From NCBI GenBank assembly GCA_018818365.1, contig JAHISH010000251.1, positions 1-14,715 on the forward strand: a DNA stretch of 14,715 bases. Reading direction: 5' to 3'. The stretch is from Candidatus Omnitrophota bacterium (GTDB taxonomy: Bacteria > Omnitrophota > Gorgyraeia > Gygaellales > Profunditerraquicolaceae). The position numbers and the translations under genes are program-made. Shown in pieces: positions 1-7,056 of this stretch; the first letter of the stretch is position 1; every line of letters begins with the position of its first letter. The notes below the pieces were generated by a model. The model was not told where the DNA came from. It saw only the letters and a list, made by a program, of their open reading frames with translations, and ran no database searches.

Positions 1-56
1 ATACCGTCTGCGTTTCTCTCTGGGACCAACAGTACCTTTACTCTTATTATTGGAAT

Positions 57-107
57 CCTACCGCTGCCAAGGTTGAGGTCCTCTCTGACCTGAGCAGCGT
101 CGGTAGG
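57..107. repeat. Bulged hairpin (11 bp plus inner 5 bp)
   Basis: CCTACC (57-62) pairs with GGTAGG (102-107), and GCTGC (63-67) pairs with GCAGC (94-98), leaving a 3-nt bulge at 99-101. Inside, AGGTC (76-80) pairs with GACCT (87-91) across a CTCTCT loop. All arms were read directly. No T-run follows, so it is not a typical rho-independent terminator. It could form in RNA from either strand. Confidence 0.5.
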
Positions 108-199
108 TTTGTCTTTAAGCACCAGTGGTGTATTGGTTCGTAGGGAGTAACTGACATAAACGAAATGAGTCTTTCGGCATGTTTTCTTGCACAATTTTG

Positions 200-417
200 C
201 TTACGCGTGCTGAGATTTTTCGCCGTGCACGTCGGTTTACGGCTCTCTCCCGGAGAGACTTCCGCTTAAAAGATATCCTCCGTTTGCCGTAATTCCTTGT
301 GCACGAAAGAGCGTTGTCTTAGGTGTCGAAAAAATCTCTAATGCACGCTCCCGCAGAAATTGCGCATCTTTGTCAAGAAAGTAAATGCATTTGTATCAGT
401 TACGAGTAACGCGTAAG
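200..417. repeat. Nested inverted repeats, possible structured RNA or decayed palindromic element
   Basis: Five complementary arm pairs sit inside one another. CTTACGCGT (200-208) pairs with ACGCGTAAG (409-417). GAGATTTTTCG (212-222) pairs with CGAAAAAATCTC (327-338, one extra A). CGTGCAC (224-230) pairs with GTGCACG (299-305). TTACGGC (237-243) pairs with GCCGTAA (286-292). TCTCTC (244-249) pairs with GAGAGA (253-258). The third and fourth pairs are separated by symmetric 6-nt internal loops, and the second and third by one base on the 5' side. CGCA/TGCG (352-364) forms another small hairpin. The colinear nesting is seen directly; a role as RNA, cruciform or mobile-element remnant is inference. 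No family consensus was recognised. Confidence 0.5.
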
Positions 418-434
418 GAGTATCCAGAGAATTA

Positions 435-470
435 ATGCGCATTTCTTCTATTTATAAGGATAGGGTGTGA
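435..470 (+). CDS. Possible 11-codon leader peptide coupled to the first GT gene
   Basis: ATG at 435 opens a frame of 11 codons (MRISSIYKDRV) that ends with TGA at 468-470. That stop overlaps the GTG start of the next gene (467-469) in a GTGA arrangement, typical of translational coupling. The nearest Shine-Dalgarno-like sequence, AAGGAG at 415-420, is 14 nt before the ATG, which is longer than usual. The peptide has no run of one amino acid that would suggest classical attenuation. It may be chance. Confidence 0.2.
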   Translation: MRISSIYKDRV

Positions 471-1711
471 AGATAGTATTGGTAAGTACTTTTTTCTACC
501 CTGAGTCCAAGGCGGGCGCAATTAATTATGTCTATGAATTGGCGGGTGTCTTAAAAGACGCAGGGCACACGATAAGAGAGTTCTGCGGGACGCTTCAATC
601 TTTTCATGCGCCGCGATTCACTCAAGAAGAGACTTTGATTTATCGGGTAGCGTTACCTGGGAAAGACCAGCCTTTTTATCGTTATCTCTCCATTGATAAT
701 CCACGGGTACGTAAAATATTCCGGGAATTTCTGATCGAGGAAAAACCGGATATAGTGCATCTGCATGCGCTGCAGGGCTTGGGTGCGTCTTTAGTCCAAG
801 AGGCAAAGACACTTGGTATCCCGGTAGTGGCGACATTTCATGACGGCTGGTGGATATGCGCGGCGAGGTTTTTCTATAAACATTATAACCGCACCGTATG
901 CGCGGGGCCGCAGTTTTTTAAATGCATTGTGTGCCAGACGCGTAATGAAGAAATGAGGCCGGTGATAATTGCGTTCTTAAAGAATATGTTTTTTTTACGT
1001 ACGCGAAGCGCACTGATGAAAAAGATGTTGCGCCAGATTGATACGTGTATCGTTTCTTCCCGCGACTTATTCTCGCGCTATTGCGCGTATGGCCTTCCGG
1101 AAGAAAAACTTCGTATTTCTTCCTGCGGGATCGATACACAGCGGTTTTCAGGACATGCGCATCCTTATGACTCTTCAAATATTCGATTAGGATTCCTGAG
1201 TGGATATTCAGAATTTAAAGGATATTTTATTTTATGCGCGGCAATGAGATTAGTGAAAAGCCGTAATTATTCACTGCATATCTGGGGTGATGTAAGGCAT
1301 GCGCCCAAAGATAAGCTTCCCCAAGATAAAACGATCTTACATCATCAATTTGATAGAAGGCAGGTAGCAGGTGTTTTCTCTGATATCGACGTGCTTATTG
1401 TTCCTTCATTGATGGTAGAAAGCTGGTCCCTGTCTGTTTCAGAGGCGTTTGCCTCAGAAGTTCCGGTGATTGCTGTTGCTGCGGGAGGGATCGTTGAGAG
1501 AATGCAAGATGGGGAGACGGGTCTGCTCTTCAGGCATAATGATCCGCAGGATTTAGCGGAGAAGATCAACCTGTTATTGACAAACCCTGCACGTATCGGT
1601 GAGCTGGCAAAAAAAATAGATAAAGGAAAGGATATTCGCATGCAAGTAAAAGAGCTTGAGGAGATTTATCGTACGGTTATTGCGAGAAAGGGGTCGCACG
1701 CAGCGCACTAG
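467..1711 (+). CDS. GT4 glycosyltransferase with a four-cysteine insert
   Basis: A GT-B-fold glycosyltransferase of 414 residues that should move a sugar from a nucleotide donor to a lipid-linked glycan at the cytoplasmic face of the membrane. The N-terminal half carries the usual GT4 start (KIVLVSTFFYPESKAGAINY) and a histidine-aspartate pair at 125-126. Cysteines at 131, 145, 153 and 156 follow it, a pattern that recurs in part of the GT4 family and may bind metal or form a local fold. The C-terminal Glycos_transf_1 domain has the retaining-enzyme E-x7-E signature (E318 and E326), then a PVIA...GGIVE donor-binding stretch. The GTG start at 467 is the only choice, because an in-frame TAG lies at 461-463; AAGGA at 456-460 is a well-spaced ribosome site. 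It is the first gene of the run, and only 3 nt separate it from the next. Sugar specificity is unknown. Confidence 0.93.
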   Translation: MKIVLVSTFFYPESKAGAINYVYELAGVLKDAGHTIREFCGTLQSFHAPRFTQEETLIYRVALPGKDQPFYRYLSIDNPRVRKIFREFLIEEKPDIVHLHALQGLGASLVQEAKTLGIPVVATFHDGWWICAARFFYKHYNRTVCAGPQFFKCIVCQTRNEEMRPVIIAFLKNMFFLRTRSALMKKMLRQIDTCIVSSRDLFSRYCAYGLPEEKLRISSCGIDTQRFSGHAHPYDSSNIRLGFLSGYSEFKGYFILCAAMRLVKSRNYSLHIWGDVRHAPKDKLPQDKTILHHQFDRRQVAGVFSDIDVLIVPSLMVESWSLSVSEAFASEVPVIAVAAGGIVERMQDGETGLLFRHNDPQDLAEKINLLLTNPARIGELAKKIDKGKDIRMQVKELEEIYRTVIARKGSHAAH

Positions 1712-1714
1712 CAT

Positions 1715-2593
1715 ATGAGTGAATATCCCGCGGTTGATATAATTACAATAGGCTATAACAGCCTTCCTTTCTTAAATGATTTTTTTCTTGGTCTTAGCCG
1801 GCTTGAATATCCTTCTGACCAATGTACGCTGTTTTTCGTGGATAACGGTTCGTGTGATGGCTCTGCCGAATTTGTTGAGAAGATTCATCTTAATTTCAAG
1901 GTGGAAGTAGTACGCAATAAGAAGAATTACGGGTTTGCAAAAGCCAGTAATATGATTCTTCGTCGCAGCCTCGCTGATTTTGTCGGGCTATTGAATCCCG
2001 ATACGCGAACGGATAAAAATTGGCTGGCTGCATTGGTACGTACAATGTGCGCTTCGGAAGATGTCGGTATGGCCAGTTCCCGGCGTATCCCGCAGGAAGC
2101 GCCGCGGTATATCAATCCAGCGACGCAAGAGACGAGTTGGTGTTCCGGAGGGCATTGCCTTATTAGGCGTCGCGCCCTGGAGAAGGTCGGCTATTTTGAC
2201 GAACGTTTTTTTATGTATGGAGAAGATGTCGATCTATCATGGAGGATGTGGTTGGGTGGATACCGTTGTGTCTATGTGCCGGATTCAATCTGCGAGCACC
2301 ATTATGGCAGAGAAGAGTCTTTTAAAACCCGCAGGGTTTATTATCATGTGCGCAATTCCATACTTCTTCGATATCGCTACGGCACATTCTTTGAGATTAG
2401 AAATGCGTATTTGCGTTGGGCGCGGGAAGGGATGTCCCTTTTCGTAAAGAAGCTGCGTTTTAAAGAGGCCTTTCCGGTATTGGCAGCACTTTTCGGACAT
2501 ATCCCTCATATCGGATATTTTTTGTTGACGCGTGCGCCAGTCAAAAAGAAAGAGAACTTCCTTGTGGTGAAAGATAAATGGATACGCCTTTAA
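1715..2593 (+). CDS. GT2 glycosyltransferase, rhamnosyltransferase-like
   Basis: A 292-residue inverting GT-A enzyme of the COG1216 (WbbL/RfbN-like) group, which often adds rhamnose or other deoxysugars to O-antigen-type chains; the actual sugar cannot be told. Seen directly: an N-terminal nucleotide-binding strand and loop (IITIGYN, then VDNGSCDGS), the metal-site motif NPD at 94-96, and the conserved G-E-D-V-D-L-S-W block at 169-176 that includes the likely catalytic acid. The basic C-terminus (TRAPVKKKENF) may help membrane association. Length is normal. There is no strong Shine-Dalgarno directly before the ATG, only an AAAGGGG about 25 nt upstream inside the previous gene, so translation probably depends on coupling. 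Its 3' end overlaps the next GT2 gene by 16 nt. Confidence 0.92.
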   Translation: MSEYPAVDIITIGYNSLPFLNDFFLGLSRLEYPSDQCTLFFVDNGSCDGSAEFVEKIHLNFKVEVVRNKKNYGFAKASNMILRRSLADFVGLLNPDTRTDKNWLAALVRTMCASEDVGMASSRRIPQEAPRYINPATQETSWCSGGHCLIRRRALEKVGYFDERFFMYGEDVDLSWRMWLGGYRCVYVPDSICEHHYGREESFKTRRVYYHVRNSILLRYRYGTFFEIRNAYLRWAREGMSLFVKKLRFKEAFPVLAALFGHIPHIGYFLLTRAPVKKKENFLVVKDKWIRL

Positions 2594-3516
2594 CCGAGAT
2601 TTCCGTAATAATCGTCAACTGGAATACCAAAGACCGGCTAAGAGATTGTTTGAACTCTATTTACCAGGCAGAACACTTATTTTCATTTGAGGTGATAGTG
2701 ATAGATAATGCGTCTACCGATGGAAGCGCGGAGATGGTCGAAAAAGATTTCCCTCGGGTCTGTCTTTTACAGAATACGATAAACCTTGGGCATGCGGCAG
2801 CAAACAACCAGGGCTTACGAGTAAGTAGGGGAGAGTGTATCCTGTTGGTAAATAGCGACGCGGTGCTTAAAAGTGGATGTATTGAGAATCTCCTGAATCA
2901 GATGAAGGATGATCCCAAGATAGAGGCCTTGAGTGCGCAATCATTATCCCCGCAGGGAGATATTCAATATTCCTGCCGTAGATTCCCGGGATTTATGACT
3001 GCTCTTTTTGACGATACCGTCTTGGGATGGTGGTTCCCCAACACGCACTTTATGCGTACCTATCGCTACCGGGATTGGCCGCATAATGACTTTCGCATGA
3101 TCCAGCAACCTCCACTTACGTGCCTTCTGGTGCGTAGGAGGCTGATTGAACGCGTAGGGCATTTTGACGCCAGATTCTTTTTATATTTCAGCGATGTAGA
3201 TTGGGCTAAGCGTATTCATGCGGAAGGAATACCCATTTATTTTACCCCTCAGGCGAAGGTCGTGCACTTTGAACGCGTAAGTATCCGTAGGCTTAACGCA
3301 GGACACGCGCACTATCTATGGCACAAAGACAGGCTTTATTATTACGGGAAATATTTTGGTAGTCTTTCGGTAGTATGGCTTAAGGCAATATTCATTGCGG
3401 ATTTCTTGGCTAGGTCCGCCAAACTTATTACAAAGCGTTTCTTAAGGATGATTCCCGTATCGGAATTAGTGGGGCATTTAAAAGTTTCATCGCAGATAAT
3501 CCTGGCATTGCCATGA
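2578..3516 (+). CDS. GT2 glycosyltransferase, rhamnosyltransferase-like
   Basis: A 312-residue GT-A glycosyltransferase of the same broad group as the preceding gene. The donor-binding N-terminus reads ISVIIVNWNT followed by VIDNASTDGS. The DxD-equivalent is N-S-D at 92-94, and the acceptor/catalytic region is F-S-D-V-D-W at 204-209, where the usual Glu-Asp pair reads Ser-Asp. A histidine-containing strand (VVHFERVS) follows, as in many relatives. The extended C-terminal part is aromatic and basic (DRLYYYGKYF), which suits peripheral membrane contact. The N-terminal stretch resembles the GT2 protein at 6106-7056 (DNASTDGS-EMV-K-FP), so the two may be paralogues acting at successive steps. The start overlaps the upstream gene by 16 nt and the stop overlaps the next gene as ATGA. 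Confidence 0.92.
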   Translation: MDTPLTEISVIIVNWNTKDRLRDCLNSIYQAEHLFSFEVIVIDNASTDGSAEMVEKDFPRVCLLQNTINLGHAAANNQGLRVSRGECILLVNSDAVLKSGCIENLLNQMKDDPKIEALSAQSLSPQGDIQYSCRRFPGFMTALFDDTVLGWWFPNTHFMRTYRYRDWPHNDFRMIQQPPLTCLLVRRRLIERVGHFDARFFLYFSDVDWAKRIHAEGIPIYFTPQAKVVHFERVSIRRLNAGHAHYLWHKDRLYYYGKYFGSLSVVWLKAIFIADFLARSAKLITKRFLRMIPVSELVGHLKVSSQIILALP

Positions 3517-4577
3517 TTGAGACCAACGTCAGCCCTATGGAACAGGTGCGCTGCAATCTCTGCGGCGCCGATGATACAAGGCTTCTCTTCAGGCGAGAAG
3601 ACCGCTTCAACCAGAAAGAAGGGATCTTTAATGTCGTGCGCTGCCGCGGGTGTGGGTTGATTTATCTTAACCCCCGTCCCGCAAGAGAAAGGATGGGTTA
3701 TTACTATGATGTCGAAGGATACGAAGCGTATAACAAAGTAGGTGTTGAAGAAATAGGAATAATGAACCGTCAAAATGGTTGGTTTTCGCATCTTAAGAAT
3801 GAAGTAAAACGCCTCATCTTACAGGAGCATTATGGCTATTTTGCGCAGAAGACAGAATTTGAGAGATGGCGTTGGCTTAAGAGACTGGCGGTGTGGCCTT
3901 TCTTAGCGAAATACCGGGGAATGTATTTTAAAACTATTCCCTTTCTTGGAGAAGGAAAAGCTTTAGATGTAGGATGCGGTAGCGCAGGCTATTTGGCATG
4001 GTTGAAGCAATTAGGCTGGCAGGTCTATGGGGTAGAGATTGATGCCGAAAGCGTGCGTTATGCGAAAGAAGAGTACGGCATTGATGTCTTTTGCGGAGAG
4101 CTACAGGAATCGTTCTTTACCGATTCTTTTTTCGACGCTATTACCATGTGGCATTTTCTTGAGCATGCGCCTGATCCGTTGTTGGTCTTGTCAAAGTGCG
4201 CGCAATTACTCAAAACTTCGGGGTTACTGGTAATTGGAGTGCCTCACGCAGGTTCCCTTGAAGCAAAGGTTTTTCTTGAGAATAGTTTATTGTTTGATGT
4301 ACCCCGGCATCTCTATAACTTTACTCCTCAAACACTGGGAGAACTGCTGCGTAAAAGCGGCTTTGTGGTTGAACGTATAGCATATGCGCCTCGCAGTATT
4401 AATACTATTAACGCAGCGCTTAATCGTGTTTTAGAGAAAAAGGGATTGCCTTATCGGGTCCACTCGCGCTGGAGAAAGATTATCTTTGCGCAATGGTTTG
4501 ATACTTTGTTACGGTGGCTAGGGCTCTCAAGCGCATTTATTGTATTTGCGAAAAAGAAATCAGAGGGAGATTGTTGA
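3513..4577 (+). CDS. Class I SAM methyltransferase with N-terminal zinc ribbon
   Basis: A 354-residue protein with two parts. The first is a four-cysteine zinc-ribbon-like module: C14-x2-C17 and C44-x2-C47, the latter followed by the common LIYLNPRP signature. The second is a Rossmann-fold methyltransferase with SAM motif I (DVGCG at 152-156), an acidic residue after strand 2 (VEID), and a later WHFLEHAPDP segment typical of Methyltransf_11/23 enzymes. A linker of about 90 residues rich in aromatics separates them. Many relatives sit in polysaccharide clusters, and some sugar C- or O-methyltransferases share the zinc-ribbon layout, so a methyl transfer to a nucleotide sugar or nascent glycan is likely; the atom methylated is unknown. 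It shares ATGA with the upstream gene. A second ATG at codon 9 is possible but leaves the cysteine module intact. Confidence 0.9.
   Translation: MIETNVSPMEQVRCNLCGADDTRLLFRREDRFNQKEGIFNVVRCRGCGLIYLNPRPARERMGYYYDVEGYEAYNKVGVEEIGIMNRQNGWFSHLKNEVKRLILQEHYGYFAQKTEFERWRWLKRLAVWPFLAKYRGMYFKTIPFLGEGKALDVGCGSAGYLAWLKQLGWQVYGVEIDAESVRYAKEEYGIDVFCGELQESFFTDSFFDAITMWHFLEHAPDPLLVLSKCAQLLKTSGLLVIGVPHAGSLEAKVFLENSLLFDVPRHLYNFTPQTLGELLRKSGFVVERIAYAPRSINTINAALNRVLEKKGLPYRVHSRWRKIIFAQWFDTLLRWLGLSSAFIVFAKKKSEGDC
4562..4570 (+). promoter_or_regulatory. Ribosome binding site deciding the start of the WaaE-like GT2 gene
   Basis: AGAGGGAGA lies about 9 nt before ATG 4580, inside the end of the methyltransferase gene. 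It supports ATG 4580 over the in-frame GTG at 4514, which has no such site and would add 22 residues that are not part of the conserved fold. Confidence 0.6.
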
Positions 4578-4579
4578 TT

Positions 4580-5332
4580 ATGCGCGCGCAGGTTTCCGCG
4601 ATTCTCCATGTCTATAACGAGGCCCATCAGATACGGGAATGCTTGGAAGGGATCAAGTGGGCAGATGAGATAATAATTATGGATTGTTTTTCTCAGGATG
4701 ATACGGTTGCGATCGCCTCGCAGTTTACACAAAAGATTCACCAGCGTAGATATATAAATGCCGCAGAGGCCAAAAATTGGCTTCTGACGCAAGCGACGCG
4801 TGAGTGGATCTTAGCAATTGATGCGGATGAGCGTTGTACTCAAGAGCTTGCGCAGGAGATACAGCAGAGATTCTCTTTTGAAGATGGCACTGCAGGATAT
4901 AGTATCCTTCTTCAGACTTTCTGTCTTGGCAGAAAGATGCAGGGATGGCCTAAGGGTGAGAGGCAGGTGCGTCTATTCAAAAAGACTCTTGCCCGATGGG
5001 AAGATAAAGAGGTGCATAGTAAATTAGTAGTACACGGCAGCAGAAAAGAATTAGTGCATCCTTTGTTGCATTATCCGTATCCTACAATTAATGCATTATG
5101 GGTTAAATTTGACCGCTACACGACGTTTGAGGCGCGTGCCAGGCAGAAGGGAAAGAAACGTTTAGGTCTATTCGGGTTTTTAAAGATTCTTATAGGTTCT
5201 TTTACCATTTTCTTTCGCATGGTTTTTTTACGGGGTTGTTTCCGCGATGGAAGGGCAGGTTTGCTACTTGCTTTTTTTAGCGCCTGTTATCCTTTGGTGA
5301 GTGTATGCAAGTCATGGGGAAGAAGGGAATAA
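4580..5332 (+). CDS. GT2 glycosyltransferase, WaaE/LgtF-like (LPS core type)
   Basis: About 250 residues. The pattern matches the WaaE/KdtX/LgtF group of inverting GT2 enzymes, which add glucose or a similar sugar to the LPS inner core in known cases. Seen directly: the N-terminal strand (VSAILHVYNEA, where relatives usually read TKNE), KWADEIIIMD, the metal site in I-D-A-D-E-R (80-85), a QVRLFKK strand, and the characteristic C-terminal hydrophobic region ending in R-D-G-R-A-G (D223-G224) and a membrane-seeking stretch. The frame stays open back to a GTG at 4514, which would give 272 residues, but ATG 4580 has a good ribosome site, leaves only a 2-nt gap after the upstream stop, and begins right at the conserved strand. 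The 3' end meets the next gene. An LPS core role is inference from the family. Confidence 0.9.
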   Translation: MRAQVSAILHVYNEAHQIRECLEGIKWADEIIIMDCFSQDDTVAIASQFTQKIHQRRYINAAEAKNWLLTQATREWILAIDADERCTQELAQEIQQRFSFEDGTAGYSILLQTFCLGRKMQGWPKGERQVRLFKKTLARWEDKEVHSKLVVHGSRKELVHPLLHYPYPTINALWVKFDRYTTFEARARQKGKKRLGLFGFLKILIGSFTIFFRMVFLRGCFRDGRAGLLLAFFSACYPLVSVCKSWGRRE

Positions 5333-6096
5333 TGAGGGATAAGACGTTAGGGGCATTGGAGCATATTCAACTTGCACATGACCAAGGATGCGAAAACAAG
5401 ACTTATGAGCCATGGACAAAGAAGAATATCTTTGAGAAGAGAAGAAGGGATTGGATTCTGCGATGCCTTTACCGCGCTCTCCCCCAAAGCGGCGGGGTGG
5501 TGGTAGATTTGGGATGTGGCTATGGGTATATGACTAAACAATTAGTTTCTTCTGCGCGAGTCTACGGATTAGACCTGAAAGAAGGTCCTTTACGGGATGC
5601 ATTACAGCAGGGGGTACAGCCGATCGTCTGTAATCTGGCAAATGAAATTCCTTTAAAGAGCGATACGGTGGATGCGGTGGTTGCCGGGGAGATCATCGAA
5701 CACATCATGGAGCCGGAGGTTTTTCTTGCGCAGGTTCTGCGTATCCTTAAGCCAGGGGGAAAGCTTATTTTAACCACCCCAAATCTCAAGGCATTAATTT
5801 CTCTTGTGTATATGATTCTCAGGGATCGTCCTTCTCCTCAAGTATTTCAGCCTTTTCATGTCCGTTTTTTTACCTTTACCTCTCTTGCAAAATTGTTACG
5901 GGAGGCTGGTTTTCGCGTGCTATCCCGGCGCACAAACGAAGTGCTCCCCAGCAGCGTGGTACGTTACCTGCCGGTTATCGGTAAGCCGCTTTGTTTTTTA
6001 TTCGATTTTTCCAACATTCTTTTGAATATCCTGTTTCGGGGATTAGGCACGCAGATCATGGTAATGGCAGAAAAAGCAAGAAAAGAAAATCGATAG
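5332..6096 (+). CDS. Class I SAM-dependent methyltransferase
   Basis: About 254 residues with the Methyltransf_11 fold. SAM motif I is VVVDLGCGYGY (D59-L-G-C-G63). YGLDL follows as the acidic end of strand 2, then E-I-I-E-H from about residue 120, and the ILKPGGKLILTTPN post-motif strand. No zinc ribbon or membrane anchor is present. The C-terminal part is hydrophobic and may contact a lipid-linked substrate. Start choice: ATG 5332 shares one base with the upstream TAA and has GAAGGGA just before it; in-frame ATGs at 5305 and 5314 would add 9 or 6 residues and overlap the GT2 gene further. The position between two GT2 genes suggests O-methylation of a sugar or cap residue in this glycan. The substrate is unknown. 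Confidence 0.9.
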   Translation: MRDKTLGALEHIQLAHDQGCENKTYEPWTKKNIFEKRRRDWILRCLYRALPQSGGVVVDLGCGYGYMTKQLVSSARVYGLDLKEGPLRDALQQGVQPIVCNLANEIPLKSDTVDAVVAGEIIEHIMEPEVFLAQVLRILKPGGKLILTTPNLKALISLVYMILRDRPSPQVFQPFHVRFFTFTSLAKLLREAGFRVLSRRTNEVLPSSVVRYLPVIGKPLCFLFDFSNILLNILFRGLGTQIMVMAEKARKENR

Positions 6097-6105
6097 ATTG
6101 TTTCT

Positions 6106-7056
6106 ATGGGCGAGAATCCTTTAGTTTCGGTAGTGATTGTGAACTTTAATGGCCGCCAGTTTCTACGTGATTGTGTGGTTTCAGTCTTAGCGCAGAAGCA
6201 TACACCTCTGGAAGTCGTGGTAATTGATAATGCTTCGACCGACGGCTCTGTAGAGATGGTAAAGAAAGAGTTCCCATCGGTGATTGTGGCGTCTAATCCG
6301 AAGAACCTTGGGTTTGCCGAAGGATATAATATTGGTATTAAGAAGACGCGAGGGAATCTGATTGCCACTTTGAATAATGATATCACCTTGGCGCCTGATT
6401 GGGTTGCTGAGATGATTGCTGCTACTGCACGACATCCTCGCGCGGGGATATTTGCTTCAAAACAGCTTAATGCCCGTAATCCATTATTTATTGATTCTGC
6501 CGGATTATCTCTACACCGCGGGATGTATGGTTCAGGAAGAGGCAGAGGCGCGCTCGATCAGGAGCAGTATGATAATGAAGTTGAGGTGTTCGGCGCCTGC
6601 GGCGCAGCGGCGGTATTCCGCAAGAAGATGCTCGATGAAATTGGTTTATTTGACGAGGATTTTTTTCTCTACCAGGAGGAGTTGGATCTGTGCTGGCGCG
6701 CAGCCTGGCGAGGGTGGAAAGCAGTATATGTGCCTGGCGCGGTCGCCTACCACATTGGTGGCGCAACTGCAGGTGCGGGTTCGGCATTCGTGCGATATTA
6801 TATGGAACGAAATCGCATCTTGATGTTGATAAAGAATTTATCATTACCGCTATTGATGCGGTACTTTCCGTATCTATTGAAGTATGAATTGGATATTATC
6901 TTACGGCTTGTCCTCAAGAGGGAGTGGGAGGTTGCGCGCGCGCGTATAGATGTATTTAAATATATCGGTGCAATGTGTAAGAAAAGAAAAGTGATTCAAA
7001 AGGGAAAAGTAATCCCGGAGAAGGAGTTTATGAGGCGTATAAAGGGAGCGCGATAA
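6106..7056 (+). CDS. GT2 glycosyltransferase, rhamnosyltransferase-like
   Basis: A 316-residue GT-A enzyme of the COG1216 group. The donor site begins VSVVIVNFNGR with VVIDNASTDGSVEMV. The metal motif is N-N-D at 90-92, and the later acidic block reads Y-Q-E-E-L-D-L-C-W (189-197), a canonical form of the region that holds the catalytic base. AYHIGGATAG follows, matching the His/Gly-rich turn of relatives. The C-terminus is strongly basic (CKKRKVIQKGKV), so peripheral membrane binding is likely. It follows the upstream methyltransferase by 9 nt with no obvious strong ribosome site, and ends in TAATG overlapping the next gene by one base, which implies coupled translation. It resembles the GT2 protein at 2578-3516 in its first 60 residues. 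The sugar is not determinable. Confidence 0.93.
   Translation: MGENPLVSVVIVNFNGRQFLRDCVVSVLAQKHTPLEVVVIDNASTDGSVEMVKKEFPSVIVASNPKNLGFAEGYNIGIKKTRGNLIATLNNDITLAPDWVAEMIAATARHPRAGIFASKQLNARNPLFIDSAGLSLHRGMYGSGRGRGALDQEQYDNEVEVFGACGAAAVFRKKMLDEIGLFDEDFFLYQEELDLCWRAAWRGWKAVYVPGAVAYHIGGATAGAGSAFVRYYMERNRILMLIKNLSLPLLMRYFPYLLKYELDIILRLVLKREWEVARARIDVFKYIGAMCKKRKVIQKGKVIPEKEFMRRIKGAR

Larger units (their letters stand above)
1..466. other. Gene-less region upstream of the GT cluster, rich in inverted repeats
   Basis: No convincing coding frame crosses this stretch. Short open frames exist on both strands, but they lack start codons or ribosome sites. What stands out is the number of complementary segments: CCTACC-GCTGC (57-67) with GCAGC-gtc-GGTAGG (94-107), ACAT/CGAAA with TTTCG/ATGT (154-182), and a nested set from 200 to 417 listed separately. 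The palindrome AAATGCATTT lies at 383-392. The + strand ends in a Shine-Dalgarno-like AAGGAG (415-420) and then the ribosome site of the first GT gene. A poor sigma-70-like pair (TTGTCA 370-375, TATCAG 394-399) is not strong enough to call a promoter. It may be a 5' leader, an unrecognised structured RNA on either strand, or a decayed palindromic element. I found no tRNA, rRNA, tmRNA or RNase P signature. Confidence 0.5.

Noticed and set aside
3..143. Open + frame that could be the 3' tail of a previous gene, and an open - frame at about 1-198
   Set aside because: Both are in register with each other, neither shows a motif, the + translation is odd (three Trp and two Cys in 46 residues), the - frame has no ATG, and the stretch contains a strong bulged hairpin. 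Sequence left of the window would settle it.
370..399. Sigma-70-like promoter (TTGTCA, 18 nt, TATCAG)
   Set aside because: The -10 matches only four of six bases and the host sigma consensus is unknown.
2061..2447. 128-codon + frame inside the first GT2 gene
   Set aside because: It is an out-of-frame shadow; the GT2 frame carries the conserved NPD and GEDVD motifs over the same bases.
3342..3791. 149-codon antisense frame across the GT2/methyltransferase joint
   Set aside because: It is a shadow of two well-supported genes and has no recognisable domain or ribosome site.
4514..4579. Upstream GTG start extending the WaaE-like GT2 by 22 residues
   Set aside because: It would overlap the methyltransferase gene by 64 nt, lacks a ribosome site, and the extra residues are not part of the GT2 fold; ATG 4580 has AGAGGGAGA at good spacing.
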